64,000 nucleotides of DNA from Gnetum montanum. Taxonomy: Eukaryota; Streptophyta; Gnetopsida; Gnetales; Gnetaceae. Location of the stretch: contig MNCI01003975.1 of the NCBI GenBank assembly GCA_015680685.1, forward strand, positions 219,077 to 283,076. Direction: 5' to 3'. Positions 23,845 through 36,300 of this stretch are shown piece by piece. Made by a program: the position numbers and the translations under genes. The number at the start of each line of letters is the position of its first letter. The first letter of the stretch is position 1. The notes beneath the pieces were generated by a model. That model worked only from the letters and a program-made list of their open reading frames with translations, did not search any database and was not told where the DNA came from.

Positions 23845-25268
23845 CGTGCAGACTTAATAAATGTTTTTGCTTTTCTTTAATTTTACAATTTTTTTCTAGT
23901 TTTTTCATCTTTCAATTTGTTGTTTTCTGTTTTTTATTTATTGTTTCATCTTTTTATTTATTGTTTTATCTTGTTATCTTTTATGAGTAATCTCATCTAT
24001 GAGTACAGTACTCATGTGACTTGTTGGTTGAGGTGTTGTTCTATGTTATCAAGTCTCAAGTGACTAATTACTTGAATAGTGAGCCCATCACATCCACCCA
24101 CCCATTCTATTAATAAGAGGTTCTACTCTGGGTACAATGATATTCTTGGCATCATTAAAACTTAAAGTAATTTTGTGCTAATTATGCCCAGAGCAAAAAA
24201 TGATGGACTAAGAAGGAATGACTAGGGTGTGACATCAAGGGAACTTGTGGATTCTCTTTGGTGACATCTGTAGGAGTTATCATGCAACTTGGTTGTGTTA
24301 AGATCCTTGTAGATCTAACGAAAAATTGGAGTAATAGTAATAAAGGCACTTAATAAAAAAAATAATAATAAATGCTATTCTAGGGGGTCCCACTAGAAAG
24401 ACATGCACCCATGCCTGAAGGTAGGTAGCTTCTCTAGATTACACATCAAAAAAAAAGAAAAAGAAAAAAAAGGAAGAGAGATCAAAACAAAAAGTTCCAC
24501 AAGGCAATTCCAAATCACTCCTCCCTTGAACAGAACACCAAGTGATCGCACACCTTGTTGTCATGGTACTCTTATGGTTGTCCATCATTAGAAAAAACAA
24601 TGCGATGTCACTGATCAAAGGAATGGACTTGGTCTTGATTTTGGAGCAACAGGTTCATGACACATTAATCACACCCTACACTCAAGATTTATTGTGCCTT
24701 AGGTCAGTTACCTCATGCCCCAATCTTTGCAATCCCTTTTACAATTTGCCTCATCTCACTATTCATGTATTTTTGACTTGTGTCTTGTGTAACATAGAAT
24801 TCCTACCTCATCACAGTAGTATCAACATGTGTGTGTTTTGTTGCATCGGTGTAGATTACATTTAACCCTTCTAGTGCCTATGAACATTTTAAGGTGTGGT
24901 TATGCAAGGGCATTATAGGTTGGAACCTGCTCTAGGGAGGATCCACTTGCATGACTTTTGTAATTTGTACTTGTTGAACACCACCACATCATTTTATACC
25001 CTCCAAGTACTTCACATTGCCAAATCTATTCTTTCCTTTGTCATCATTTTATCAAACATTCCTCAAAACCATTACATGTCCTTTAATGTGTCACCTAAAC
25101 AAATCAAGTCCAACATTAAACTTTCAGGGCAACTTCCTTGAAAAATTTCTAACTCTAAAATCACACTAAGTAAAGAATTCAACATTTATTAAAGGCAATG
25201 AGTAAGGTATGAAATAATTGAACTTCTTTCAATAACTTTACTAACAATTGATCTTTGTGTGATTATAA
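23845..25268 (+). other. noncoding middle of element B
   Basis: No gene. It contains the T-rich stretch (23860-23980), the conserved 'gggtgtgacatcaagggaacttg' block (24225-24248), the purine tract (24446-24482), the 'gggcattataggttggaacctgc' block (24905-24949) and a splice-acceptor-like end (actaac about 25 bases before ORF2). Unlike A and D it has no GATATC/TATA module before ORF2. Confidence 0.55.
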
Positions 25269-25706
25269 ATGGACCCTAAAAGAGGACAACAAGGAGGACC
25301 TTCTCAAGGTGCAATTGAATGTCTAGGGGGAGGTAGGGGCCAAGGACCTCATGCAGAACATGCAAAGCAGGAGGCACAATCATTTAGCATCCATCAGGGA
25401 ACTCGTATCACTGCACAATCCAGCCAAGAAAAAGCTAAAGAGGTCAAGGCCCGAGCCTATGAAGAGGAATGACGGCTATTTGCAGCATGACATGTCAAGG
25501 CCAATCAAGTGTTCCTATAGCTTCTGTGTCCATGGGAAGTGCTGACTCCATCAAACATTGGAACATCAGCATGGATGACTCATAATCCTTGGATAGAAGA
25601 GGAGAAACATCAGGTGCTTCTTCAATGGTATCAATCTCAAAAGCCTGGAGCGCAGGACAAAGAAAAGGCACCCATGGAGGAGCAACCACCACCAGGAACC
25701 CCATGA
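25269..25706 (+). pseudogene. ORF2 remnant of element B (N and C ends only)
   Basis: One frame from ATG (MDPKRGQQGGPSQ) to a stop at 25706, 146 codons with a few internal stops. The first about 55 codons match the N terminus of ORF2 in A and D. From KARAYEEE onward it matches only their last about 90 codons (VLTPSNIGTSAWM; ending PPPGTP). The whole central domain and nearly all of the coiled coil have been removed by an in-frame deletion. No function can be expected. Confidence 0.7.
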
Positions 25707-25873
25707 GTTCCACAAGTTTTATCTTTTTTCTTTTGTGTTTGTGTTCAAATTTTGTTTAGTCCCACATTGTGGCATGAATAAATTCCTAGTCCGTCAATAA
25801 CCCCATACCTATCCACTATGTAATTGAATGAACTTGTTCCTCACTTTCTTTGACTCGAGGACGAGTTGTTATT

Positions 25874-25887
25874 CAATCGTGGGGGTA
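25874..25887 (+). other. polypurine tract of element B
   Basis: CAATCGTGGGGGTA directly before the TG of the 3' LTR; same position as in A, C and D. Confidence 0.75.
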
Positions 25888-26781
25888 TGATGAATTATGG
25901 TTTATCAAGTGCTGATAGGACCCTTGTTATCAGACCCCTAATATCAGTTACAAGATCTCAACTTTGATGAGTTCCAATATTGTACCCCTAATATTGAGTA
26001 CCCGATATCGCAGCTTGGCTAGCAATATCAGATATGCAATATCGTGGTTCCCATGTGAGTCTATAAATACACAATGGGGCGCACAGGAAAGTCATAGGAA
26101 GTTAATGTTAGAGTAGGATCTTTTTGTCAGTTTCAATTCCTCTCAACCATTTCCCTAGTGCATGCTCGTAGTGTGATGATTGTAATTGTATGAAACCTTT
26201 ATTCGAATGTGATGTACTTTGACATGCACATGATCGGCAATAAAGATTGAGATTACTTCATCATTGCAGCATTCACTTAGTTTAACTGTTATTTATTGCT
26301 TTCTTACTCAATATCTCTTTACCTTCCTCTCCTATCCCTATTATTAAATGCAAAATGCGTACGACTTAATCACGAGCATTTAAGTGTGACTACTTGATAT
26401 CCTAGTAGCATACTTAGGACATGCGCTTGGTAATCCCAGTAGTAGTACACGAGGTCCAAGATGTGTACAAATGATTAAGGGATGGATGCTCATTGCACTT
26501 AGGCAAGCTTAGACTCTCTTCACCCTTTCCCTCTTATGTTAATCAAAGTTATTTTCTACTACCTCTAGGAGTAGCACTAGCTTAGGACCACATCATACAC
26601 CTCACTCTAGACTAAACCATATGTGACAAAGCAAATACTAGTCCAGGTGGGAAGATAATGAACTGCGATCAACGTGTAATTATCTAGATACCACAACTAG
26701 CTCATCTATAGAGTTCGACTGGATCGTGTGTGAATGCTCATATTCGTATGGTTGAGTGTAGGGGTATCTCGCCACTCATCA
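25888..26781 (+). repeat. 3' LTR of element B
   Basis: Partner of 20413-21308. It differs at many positions, mostly transitions, and has lost several of the GATATC sites (changed to AATATC, GATCTC and similar). The TATA box is at 26061-26070. Confidence 0.9.
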
Positions 26782-26786
26782 AAGGT

Positions 26787-27339
26787 TAAACATGGTCAAT
26801 CAAGGTTATAAGGGATAGGTTAAAGCAAACAAGGTGAAACAAAGGTTAAATGAAGCATAAAGGTGTCAAATAAAGGTTAAATAATTGTCAAAACCATATA
26901 AAATGGTGTAAAATAAGGGTCAAATAAGGCTATGTTGTTGTTAAATGACATCAATTAATGTAAAACCAAGTCAACCAAGGTCGGAGCAAGGCCAAGTGAT
27001 GAGAGAATGTAGTCAAATAAGGCTACATGATGCTAGTTTTAGGCCTTAGTGGGCCATGGTAGGGGCTATTTCATTGACAAGGTCATTATAAGGCAAATGC
27101 AAGGTGAAACTTAGTAAAAGAACGTAGAGTTTGGTTGTAACTTGGTAATGGTAGGATAAAATTTAGTAGAATAAGATAAAATAAAGTTAAAGGCAACAAA
27201 AAATTGAGTAAAAACAAAATAAAACATAGTAAACTAGGTGATGTACGTTACGTACAAATGGTCTTAAATTTGCCATATGTTTAATAAGGTTTATATGTCT
27301 ATTATTATTTTTTATTTTATTTTTCTTATTCTCCTTACC
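26787..27339. other. repeat-derived region right of B
   Basis: No gene. It is full of short 'aaggttaaa/ggtcaa' repeats and holds one copy of the 'ttaggccttagtgggccatgg' theme (27036-27062). It looks like the continuation of the sequence left of B. Confidence 0.4.
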
Positions 27340-28135
27340 TTTGGACGAGGCAAGGCGCAGTGATAGAGTGGTTGTGTTGGCCGGCCTGCATAATGCAGGC
27401 ATGCGCAGGGGCCTAGACCCCAAAGGATCCATGTGGCTAGCAGGGGCCAACACAACAGCACATGGATTCGTATGACATGTGAAGGGCAGCACAGGACGAC
27501 ACAACGTTGGGCAGCAAGGCAGCGGAAAGGTAAGTGGCCAGGGCTACGCGGTGCAGGAGCAAGAGCAAGAGCAAGAGCAGGCTGTTGGAGGGTAGAGCGT
27601 GGTGCAAGGGTACAGGTTCTGCAGATGGGGATGGGGATGGGGATGGGCTACGGCTACAGCAGTGGTGATGGGCACACGGACACGGGTGGCAACGCCAAGG
27701 ATGGTGGACTGCAAGGCAGTGCCACATGACATGACATGCAGGGGATAGGAGAAGCATCATGCCACATTTATGGTGCTGTCCTTATCCCGTGGACGCCGCA
27801 GCCGCATAGGACGACAGAGGGCAGGCAACCGTCGACCATATCCAGGGTTTCGGTTATACAGTGGGGTAGAACGGTTCTTCAGTCCGCAGGGAGCGGAGCG
27901 GCAGGAGTACAAAGCAGTGGATCTTGCCATGGATGGTACGCAATGCTGAATCATTATCTGAGATGTTACTGCGAGGGTTTTGTCTGTAGGGATATGAGAA
28001 ACGGCAAACAATGGCACACAACGGCGATGCAGGAATCACGGTGCATGGCCGTAAGGGCCAGTGTGGTCTATGTAGGTGTGCAGCCTGCGTAGGCCAACGT
28101 GGCCCTTGTAGGACCAACGCGGCCTGAAAAGACTT
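27340..28135. other. GC-rich island of unknown origin
   Basis: About 800 bp markedly richer in G and C than anything around it. It contains short tandem runs (gcaaga units near 27560, ggggat units at 27625-27648). Several unrelated frames are open on both strands because of base composition, with low-complexity products; none looks like a known protein. The left end has tRNA-like wording (GGCGCAGTGATAGAGTGG at 27353-27370, comparable to an A box) and a weak B-box-like GGGCCTAGACCCC at about 27409, so a tRNA-derived short element is possible but weak. T-rich sequence borders both sides. A gene fragment or organellar insert is also possible. Confidence 0.35.
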
Positions 28136-29449
28136 TGTTTTTAATAAATTTTTTATGTATTATATATATGTTTTTTAATGCAAGCTAACGTACTAATTTG
28201 CCGTTCAGTCTGCATCTAGAACTCAAAACCGTAAAGTAATTTTCTACAAGGACAGGGTTGCATGGATGTTGTGTAAAACCCATGTATATATACCTAGAAA
28301 ACAAAAGTTTCAGTTTCTAGTAAAAGAAGTAGGGTTGGTTTTAGAAACACAACTCGAGCTTAAAGTGATCCATTGTTTGGTATGGTATGATCCATTGTTT
28401 GGTATGGTATGTATTAGTATTTTGCATACATCAATTTTTTGCTCTAATATATCATTAAATAGCCTTCTCAATTTGTTTTTGTTTGTTTGTTTTTTTTTGT
28501 TTTTATGAATAATAACGCTACATAGGATGAGAGAGACTAGGATTTTAGTGGAAACCTATTGTCATTAAAAAAAGAAATCAAGAAATTGACACCACCACAT
28601 GACCACATAATAATTATCTACACATAACCACTTCATGTGGGGTTATGAACTATACCTTTGTATAGGATCAAAGTAGGGCTTAACCATTCTTTGGCATGCT
28701 ACAACCTTCCTAGATGTTAACTTCCTAGTGTTAGTATTGTCTAGCAATGACCTTCCTTCCTAGTGTTAGTATTGTCTAGCGCTGGGACCTTGCTATGGCC
28801 AATTTTAAATTTTTATGTTCTATATATTACATATAAACATAAATGGTAAATGTAACAAGCCCATAAACTAAAACTAGTAGATAAAAATGTGTTATAATGA
28901 TAATTGTGAATGATGCTATCGTGTAGCTTTGCTAGAAGGTTATTATGCTTACTAGTTTTAGGCCCTAGCAGGACATTGCTCCACCAATTCTAGGCCCTCG
29001 CAAACCATAATGTTATCAGTTTAAGGCCATAGCAGGTTGTAACATTGCCAATTTTAGGCCTTAGTGGGCCATTATCCATACATTGTCTAGCAAGTATTGG
29101 ATGCTCTTGAAAGACAATATAAGGCTAAAACCAACCATGAGGCATGATACACTATTGCAAAGGTAAACAAGCAATTGTTAACAAAAGAAGAGACAAGGTG
29201 TTTAGTATGAACCAGTTGTTTGACCTTTGAGAGATCAAGGCATCCTCTTGACACAACCTTATGTTCACCACCTTTCTTATTAATCATGGTGAGTTGCATG
29301 CACTTTTGGTAGTCACTTTGTGTTGTGGAATTGATGTTGTTAGGATCATTATTGTCCTTGTTGCTAGTGGCCCCAATCTAAGTTTTAATTATCTCCTCTT
29401 GAAAGTCCACCTCCGAACCTTGGTCAATGTTAACATAGCTAATTGATGG
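28136..29449. other. repeat-rich region without genes
   Basis: No gene. It contains a perfect 22-bp tandem duplication (gatccattgtttggtatggtat, as theme) at about 28368-28411, a 29-bp-scale duplication of 'ccttcctagtgttagtattgtctag' near 28706-28780, and four copies of the 'ccaattttaggccttagtgggcc' theme at 28950-29075. Confidence 0.5.
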
Positions 29450-31880
29450 TACTAACACATTGTTCCCATGGATTATAATTTCTCCACCTTCATATGGAAA
29501 GTGAATCTCCTAATGTATAGGAGATGAAACTGCCCAAAGCTTCGCTAACCATGACCTTCCTAGGATCAAGTTGAAACTGTGTGTCTCTTCAACCACTAGG
29601 AAGTTGGTGGATGTAGGGAATTTCTCACCAGCTAAAAAGTCCAAAGAGATCAAACCTCACAGTGCTAATTTTGAACCATTAAATGACTTAAGTGCTGAGG
29701 TAGTGGTCACTTGGATGTTCTAGGTTAGGCCTAGCTTATCAATAATGAAATATGGTATCACATTTGTGACTACCCCATCATCTACATGAACACAGTGAAC
29801 CTTGTATTTACCAACATGTATGGTGATAAGGAGAGGAGTAGATAACACTTCTCTATTTCAAGAGTCAGTTTTCACTTTACTATCACGAAAGTTTCCCATG
29901 GGTTAATGCCCATTCTTCCTAAGTGAAGCTTGCAAAATGATAGAGTGGATTGATTCCTTGTTGGTTGGCATGTCTTTGCTAACAAGGATAGAGATTAACA
30001 CTTGTTCTAGTGCATCCCTATGTGTAGGAGAGATCATGACTAAGTCATACAAGTTTGGTGAAGTGTTCTTTTGCTTAAGGGATTGTTTGACTTGGTCCAT
30101 TGTTACAAGAAAACTCTTTCCCTTAGCTTGTGATGTTTCAACCCTAGTAGTTATAACCTCCATACTTCCTAAGGTTTGTGGCTTAGGTTTTGATTCACAT
30201 GCCTTGGGCTTCTTTTCCAGGGGTGTAGTTGGTCTTGGTGTAGCTTTTTTTGAAGCCTTTTGGGCTTTGTTGTTAGTTTGGCAACAAGTTGCTTTTACTA
30301 CCATTGTGATGGTGGTTTCTTGCTAGCCTCTAAGTTGTGGACCACTATAGGTATACTTTGAACATGGGTTGTTGTTGTAGGCTTACTTGTTAAAGGTGGA
30401 GGAACTCAAATAACAAATGGTTCCTTAGGCTTTGGAGGATTAGCAACTCATTGATTATGTTGTGATGTTGAAGCCATTAAAGGGGGGACACATATAATGA
30501 AAGGCTCCTTAGGAGCTAGAGGAGGTGGCACCTATATGAAAAATGGCTCTCTAGGCTTTGTGCTTTAGGATCGTGATGGTACTCTAATGACAAATGATTC
30601 CCTGGGGGGATTAGACCATTTGACTTCCATGAATGAGGCTATTATGTAGAAGTTGTTGTTGGCTCTTGGAGAGTTGGGATCATTGACTACCAACTCTTCA
30701 TAGTTTATCATCTTCTAGAGGTCATCCTTTCATGCTAGGTAAAAATCAATGTCATAATCAACCATTTGATGATAATGACAATACCTATCTAGCCTAAAGT
30801 AACTCAGTAGCTTAGGATCATCTTTGGTAGCTATCGTTGGGTCTCTAGCTATGTCGTAAAGATGATCATACCTCTTACAAGCTTCTTTAAATAGTTGCTT
30901 ATGTTTTATATAATTGTCTTTAAGCAAATGTTCTAGAAGCTTAGAGGTCTTTATAGGCAGCCTAGTGTATTGAGACCTATCCTTCCATCCAAAGTTTGAT
31001 CTTAATTGATTTCAGGTATAGGAGGTGGATGGTTGCAATGAGTTGTGTGATGGTGATTCCCTCCTCTCTACCTATTTTAACTCTTTTGCTACTATGGCCA
31101 TAGTTGTAAGTTCTTATTTAGTCCTAGTGCTATCCCTTCTTACATATTGGTTTTTGTAGGCCATGTAGGCCAAGTCGTTGCTTGCCTCAACTACCTCCTC
31201 AATGTTCTTAGTTTGTGAGAAGGCTTGGCTTAGCGATTAGGGCTCTAGGTAGTATAGCTTTAACTTAATAAAGGTAGTTATTGCTCCCTTGTAAAAGGCC
31301 AAGAGGTGAGTTCTAGAAATATGATCTAGGATCTCATTAAGTGTTGAGTTCCACCTTTGAATGAACCTTTTGACTAGTTTTAAGTGGCCCCTACCTCACC
31401 TTCATCAATTGGTCCAATGTGATGTCTAGCTTCAAGTTGTATCTGAAGTAGTTAACAAAGTGGTTAATTAAGTCCTCAAGGGAAGAGATAAAACCTCTAG
31501 GCAAGGTTCAATACCAATTAAGAGCCTTACCTTTGAGAGACATGAGGCCAAGCTTGCAAAAAGAGGCACTTAGACCAGAAGGTTAGTACATGTGCATTAG
31601 GATCCCCTTCATCATTATATTTGATGAAGTTTGGAATAGGCAAGCCTGTGGGGCAAGGTTATTTGAGGCACCATAGGGCTAATAGGATCATCTTGGTAGA
31701 AATCTATAACCTTGACCATTTGAGTTGTGTTGGACTTAAATTTTTGCAACCCTTCATTAAGGTCTTGGATCATTTGAAAGGTTTGATCCAAGCCTTTGGG
31801 CATCCTTGTGGATTGCGATGCTTATGTTGATAATTGATGAGGAAGTTGAGAGGTTTGGGGCCTTGTGATAGGTTATGGTA
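29450..31880 (-). pseudogene. Ty3/gypsy gag-protease remnant (F)
   Basis: Minus-strand remains of a different gypsy element. From right to left, a gag piece near 31450-31880 (MSLKGKALNWY, then LDITLDQLM), a spacer, then a knuckle-like segment at 30730-30927 with a YCHYHQMVDYDIDFY pattern where related Tat-type gags have YCxYHxxxGHxTxxC. A Lys-rich linker (29903-30304) follows, then a retropepsin at 29470-29850 with HVDDGVVTNVIP at its active site and NLILGRSWLAKLW near its end. Reverse transcriptase and integrase are not found to the left, so the pol is truncated or the element was gag-PR only. Many stops. Its LTRs may be H1 and H2, but that is a guess. Confidence 0.65.
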
Positions 31881-32707
31881 TCAAAGGGAGAGGCTGGGTA
31901 ATGGTGGTCATAGGTAGACTAAACAAGGAGAAATATGTTTGTGCTAGAACTTGAGGCACAAAGGGGACAAATGATGTATGGGATGCTTATGTTGCATGGG
32001 GTCTCAATGAGGGTCCCACTAGTATGTCAAAGGGGGATAGTGAGGTACACAATCATGACTAGGTGAACAAAATTAGGTTGTGGAAAATGGTATTGATGAG
32101 AATAAATAAGTGGATTGGGACATGGGTTTTGTTTGGTATGTGGCAATAATGGGTATGGACCCAAACATGGTAGGATGGATAGGAGGAGAGTTGCATCTAA
32201 GGACTTATTCCATCAATGTGATAAGAGATGTGGAGTTGAGTGTGGTTGCTTGGGAATCTAGAGTTTGGAAAAGACTTCTAATGAAGGTGTCCTATTGTTG
32301 TTCGGCCTTAAACTCATCTTCCTCTCCTTGATGATCCTCTTAACTAATTCCCTCACTAAACTCACCAACCTTTATGAGCTGTATGAGCATTTGTGCATAG
32401 AAGTTGGTAAGGGGGATTTGGTCAATAGGGGGATGGAATGTATTCTTTCCCATCCTAGAATATAATTTTGAATTAACGCTTACCATCAAATTCAAATCAT
32501 GGTATCAATAAACTAGCTTGCATCTTAGTATATATCTAGGTTCTTAGAATTCCTCATTGACAAATGCAAAATCTAGGTTTATGCCCCTTTTTCCTAATTG
32601 ATTACCTTTATTCTAGGATAATGGGGTCTTTCAAGTCATAAACACAAATTGCATCTTGGCTACATATCATATTTGTAAGGTTAAGTGGAAATACGATTGA
32701 TCGGTTA
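31881..32707. other. region without genes, left of C
   Basis: No gene is supported. It is probably the 5' leader of the F remnant, read on the minus strand. It ends at the target site of element C. Confidence 0.3.
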
Positions 32708-32712
32708 AAAGA

Positions 32713-33727
32713 TGATGAGACGTGATTTGCACGAGCTGCGATATCGCGTCGTCCCCTGTCATATCGCGTATGCGATATTGCGGTCTGCTGCCATATCTAT
32801 AAATAAGAGGCATCACTCCCCTTATTTCCCATCCTAGTCTAGAAGTAGGGAAACTCTGGTAGTTTGATCACTCCAAAGATAGAATATTTTCCATGTGCCC
32901 GTAGTAGGAGTCCTAAAGTGAACGGATATTTATTCGAGAAACATTGTACCTGAACACAAGTTGTGTACGGTAATAAAGACGAACTTCCTGGATAAACCTT
33001 GCAGTGCATGGAATAGGATTTATTTATTGTTTTCTCTCACACCCTAAACTCCTAGAATGTGGTATGAGTACGACTTGATTACGAGCATCTAAGGATGTGT
33101 ACAGTTAGTCAAGGAATCGGCTACTCATCGCATGCGGTATGAGTACGACTTGATTACGAGCATCTAGTATGACTACTTGGTAACCTAGTGGCGTATCCAA
33201 GATCTACACTTGGTAATCCCAGTGGTAGTCATGCACACTGATGTGTACGATTAGTCAAGGAATCGGCTGCTCATCGCACTTAGGCTAGATAGATTCTCTC
33301 AACCCTTTCCTCCTAGTTAAGTGCCTCTGTACAACCACTTCAAGCATGTGCGTTACGTGTGGTGATCCCAGTGACGATTAGTATTTGGTAGCCACGGTTG
33401 CATCGGTTCAGGGTGTGTATGGTAAGTGGGAACAGATGCTGATGCTGGGTAATTTACACTTAGTTATTAGTTAGAGTTAGTCATTAGTTTCTCAACCCTT
33501 CACCTCGATAGCATAGGAGAAAAACATAAAAAGATATAAAAATCATATACCTCGGACTTACTTAACCATACACCATGACAACTACAAGTAAGTCTGGGAA
33601 GACAACGAATGGTTAACCTTAGGTGTTCCATGAGGCATGTAGGCATTTAGTCTGTGGAGTTCGACTGGATCGCATGTGCTACACTCATTTGGTATGGTTG
33701 AGTGTAGGGGTACCTCGCCACTCATCA
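32713..33727 (+). repeat. 5' LTR of element C
   Basis: Begins TGATGAGACG, ends CGCCACTCATCA. GATATC and near variants at 32740-32782 precede the TATA box CTATAAATAAG (32797-32807). An internal duplication of about 80 bp (ggtatgagtacgacttgatt theme at about 33060 and 33140) is present in both LTRs and so predates insertion. Confidence 0.92.
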
Positions 33728-33728
33728 T

Positions 33729-33747
33729 TGGCACCGTTGTTGGGGAC
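33729..33747 (+). other. primer-binding site, Asp-tRNA type (C)
   Basis: TGGCACCGTTGTTGGGGAC, three transitions from the Asp-tRNA complement, one base after the LTR. Confidence 0.8.
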
Positions 33748-33871
33748 TAAGTGTTTGTGCGCTAAATAGAACATAGGATATTACTCACATCATTGGGAGA
33801 TTAAATGAAACTTGGGGTTAATCAAATAGAAAAATAATATAACAAAAAAATCAACACACCTATAAGACATC

Positions 33872-36295
33872 ATGTCTTCTTCTTCTTCTTCTCACAAGAG
33901 CACATCGCCTAGGGATGATACAAAGAACAGTCGGCAATCAAAAACACATAACCTCAATCCGTTGGTTCCTCAACAATACCGGATAGTGTATACTCATCTC
34001 GATGAGTATATTTCGAACTTTACCTTTATCCTCCATCAAGAAGAATAGATGCGCTGGAGAGATTTGCATGGTAACATAGTGTTACCGCCAGATCGTGCAA
34101 TCTCCAACATGCTTCTCCGTGCCTTGGCACAGATTGGCATGATAGAATTATACGCCAAATACATTGCGGAAGACTTTGACATGAGGAATTATCATCCCAC
34201 AGAAGCACAACATATGAGGAACGCAAAGCAGGAGAGTCAACATACACGGTTGAAGGACAAAGGCCCACACGTCATTAGTGAAACTAGAGATCGTGAACCA
34301 CTCACAACGGGTTCTCTATCAAGAGATGTTCCCCCTCCTAACAATGGTGAGGAGGTTGGGTATCAGAACCTACACTCAAAAATACAAAACCTTGGTTCTA
34401 ATGCCCATGAACACCAGCTGTTCACAGAGGGAACAACAACAAAAGACAAGGACGGGCACTCCGATTGTCACCATGATCGAGGCCGAAGCAGCTGAAGAGA
34501 AGGTAGGAAGCATCACCACGACGATGGTTCTCCTTCTTCCTCTTCATCTCATCATTTACCCTCTCCTTCCACATCAAGGTGCAATTAAGATCATAATGGA
34601 GAGGATAAAGGTAAGAAAAATGAAAGACCTTGACAAGAGAGTCGAGAGAGAGGACAAGGGCATGAACGAAGGGAAAGTAGGGAACAACGAAGACATCACA
34701 GGCGTCATGAAAGAGATGATCATGATGAACCCCTAATTGCAACCCGAAGTATGCTTGAAACAATAGAGGCAGTGAGAATCCCATCAAGGCATTTAAAAGA
34801 TAGTTAGATTAGGCATTTAGACATGAACAACATCCCACGATTTGAAGGGGGATACAATGCTGATTTGCAACATCATTTACAGGCATTCCACCATGCCTGT
34901 GCCTTGCAAAACATTGAGAATGAGTGGTAGAAACTTAAGTTGTTTCCCAGGACACTCACTAAGGAAGTAGAGAGCTGGTACTAGTCCTTAGAACCGAAAA
35001 CCATCAGAAGATGGAGTACGATGTTAGAACTATTCAACGATAAGTATCAAACGTACTCCAGAGTGTCTAATTTGCGTAAGCAGATCCAAGGATGGAAGCA
35101 AGGTATTCACAAACCCTTGGATGTTGCCATGGCCCACTACTACACATTGTTACATCGTTGCCCAAGCCATGGATGCACTCAACAGGATCAACTCTGCCAC
35201 ATCGTAGATGGGCTCAGACATGAAACTAGGAGAATCCTTGGGACTTATGCCCAAGGGAGACTATCACAACTTAAAGCCCATGAAGTTCATTGCTTGTTGG
35301 AGCAAGTAGCAAAAGAAGAAGATGAGCTATGAAAAAGGGAAAGTGTGGAAGAATACAACCATGATTCCTCTCTTTGAAAGAAGGGAGTGAAATTTTGTGA
35401 TGAAGAGGATGAGTCATCAATCGAAGAGTTGGTGAATAGAAAAACCTTGTTGATTCAAAAACTCACAACAGAATTAGCGGCTAAGGTAGATGACGTATGG
35501 AGTTCCTTAGACTTTAGACTTAAAACTATCTTGAAAATTGTAGAAGAGTCTAAGGTAGAACAAGGTAGTGACAAAGGTAAGAAAAAGTGGAGTGATTTAG
35601 GCCTTGCACGTGACAAAGGTAAAGGGAAAATTACTATCTCCAATGAGGTTGTGAATTCAGACATAGACGATGACGGTGGATGTGAGATCTGCTACTATGA
35701 CCATCCTAAGGGATGTTGTCCAATCATCTCACATATACAAGAATCTGGGGTGTATGTACTCAATCCAAGACTAAATAGATGGTAGACACCCTGAAGGTTG
35801 CCTTATCCTCCAGGTAACCCAAGATAGTTCCACCAACCATTAGTGTACTATCTAAGTGGAACTCCACCACAACCCATCGGACAACATCAACAGTGGCAAT
35901 ACCCATAGTCATGGGGGATGCCACCACCAAAACATCAATACCCTTGCCGGCAGCCGATCCCTCCGAGTAACCCTATGGGTTACACAACTCCATAGTGTCA
36001 CTACCCAGTTTGGGAATATTTTCAGACTTCCCCTCTTGGAAGAGTCACTCCGCATGTATACCATCCTCCAAATCCATTCGTGCCTCTCACGCCAGTAGCT
36101 CCACCACCAACCGCTCCAACAATGCCAAAGGCATTTCCCACTCAACTACAACAACCCAATGTTACGAGGGCTTCCAATCCTCCACCCTCAGTTGGTCCTA
36201 ACAATGTTATGTCGAAAAGACCCTTCTCCAGGACCAACAATCCAAATAAGCCCTCATCCTCACAAGCGGTTGAACATCTGAATACTGCCATATGA
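33872..36295 (+). pseudogene. gag of element C
   Basis: Capsid/nucleocapsid gene in a single frame from ATG 33872 (MSSSSSSHKS) to 36295. Stops in that frame include 34046, 34493, 34587, 34631, 34805 and 35783, but no indel is needed to follow it. The N-terminal region is charged and Arg/His-rich, the capsid domain runs from about 34830 to 35335 (LQHHLQAFHHACALQNIENE; HIVDGLRHETRRILGTYAQG), and a Glu-rich helix follows. The zinc knuckle at about 35683 reads CEICYYDHPKGCC. A long Pro/Gln-rich tail ends near the pol frame. Spacing of the knuckle (CX2CX3HX4C) is one residue shorter than the usual CX2CX4HX4C, as in known Athila gags. Confidence 0.85.
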
Positions 36296-36300
36296 AAGAA

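Larger units (their letters stand above)
20413..26781 (+). mobile_element. Athila-like LTR retrotransposon B (pol-less, ORF2 deleted)
   Basis: Complete plus-strand element of about 6.4 kb with TG...CA LTRs of 896 and 894 bp and a perfect target duplication AAGGT (20408-20412 and 26782-26786). Inside it has an Asp-type primer site, a broken gag, the conserved noncoding middle and only 146 codons of ORF2, then the polypurine tract. It lacks pol completely. It is the shortest family member, apparently an internal-deletion derivative of an A/D-like element. Confidence 0.92.

Noticed and set aside
27433-28117. Several overlapping ORFs of 86-118 codons in the GC-rich island
   Set aside because: Stops are rare because of high GC; frames overlap on both strands and products are low-complexity with no recognisable domain.
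34278-34787. ORFs of 121 and 152 codons inside gag of C
   Set aside because: They overlap the gag frame, which continues through this stretch with characteristic residues and matches D; these are shadow frames.
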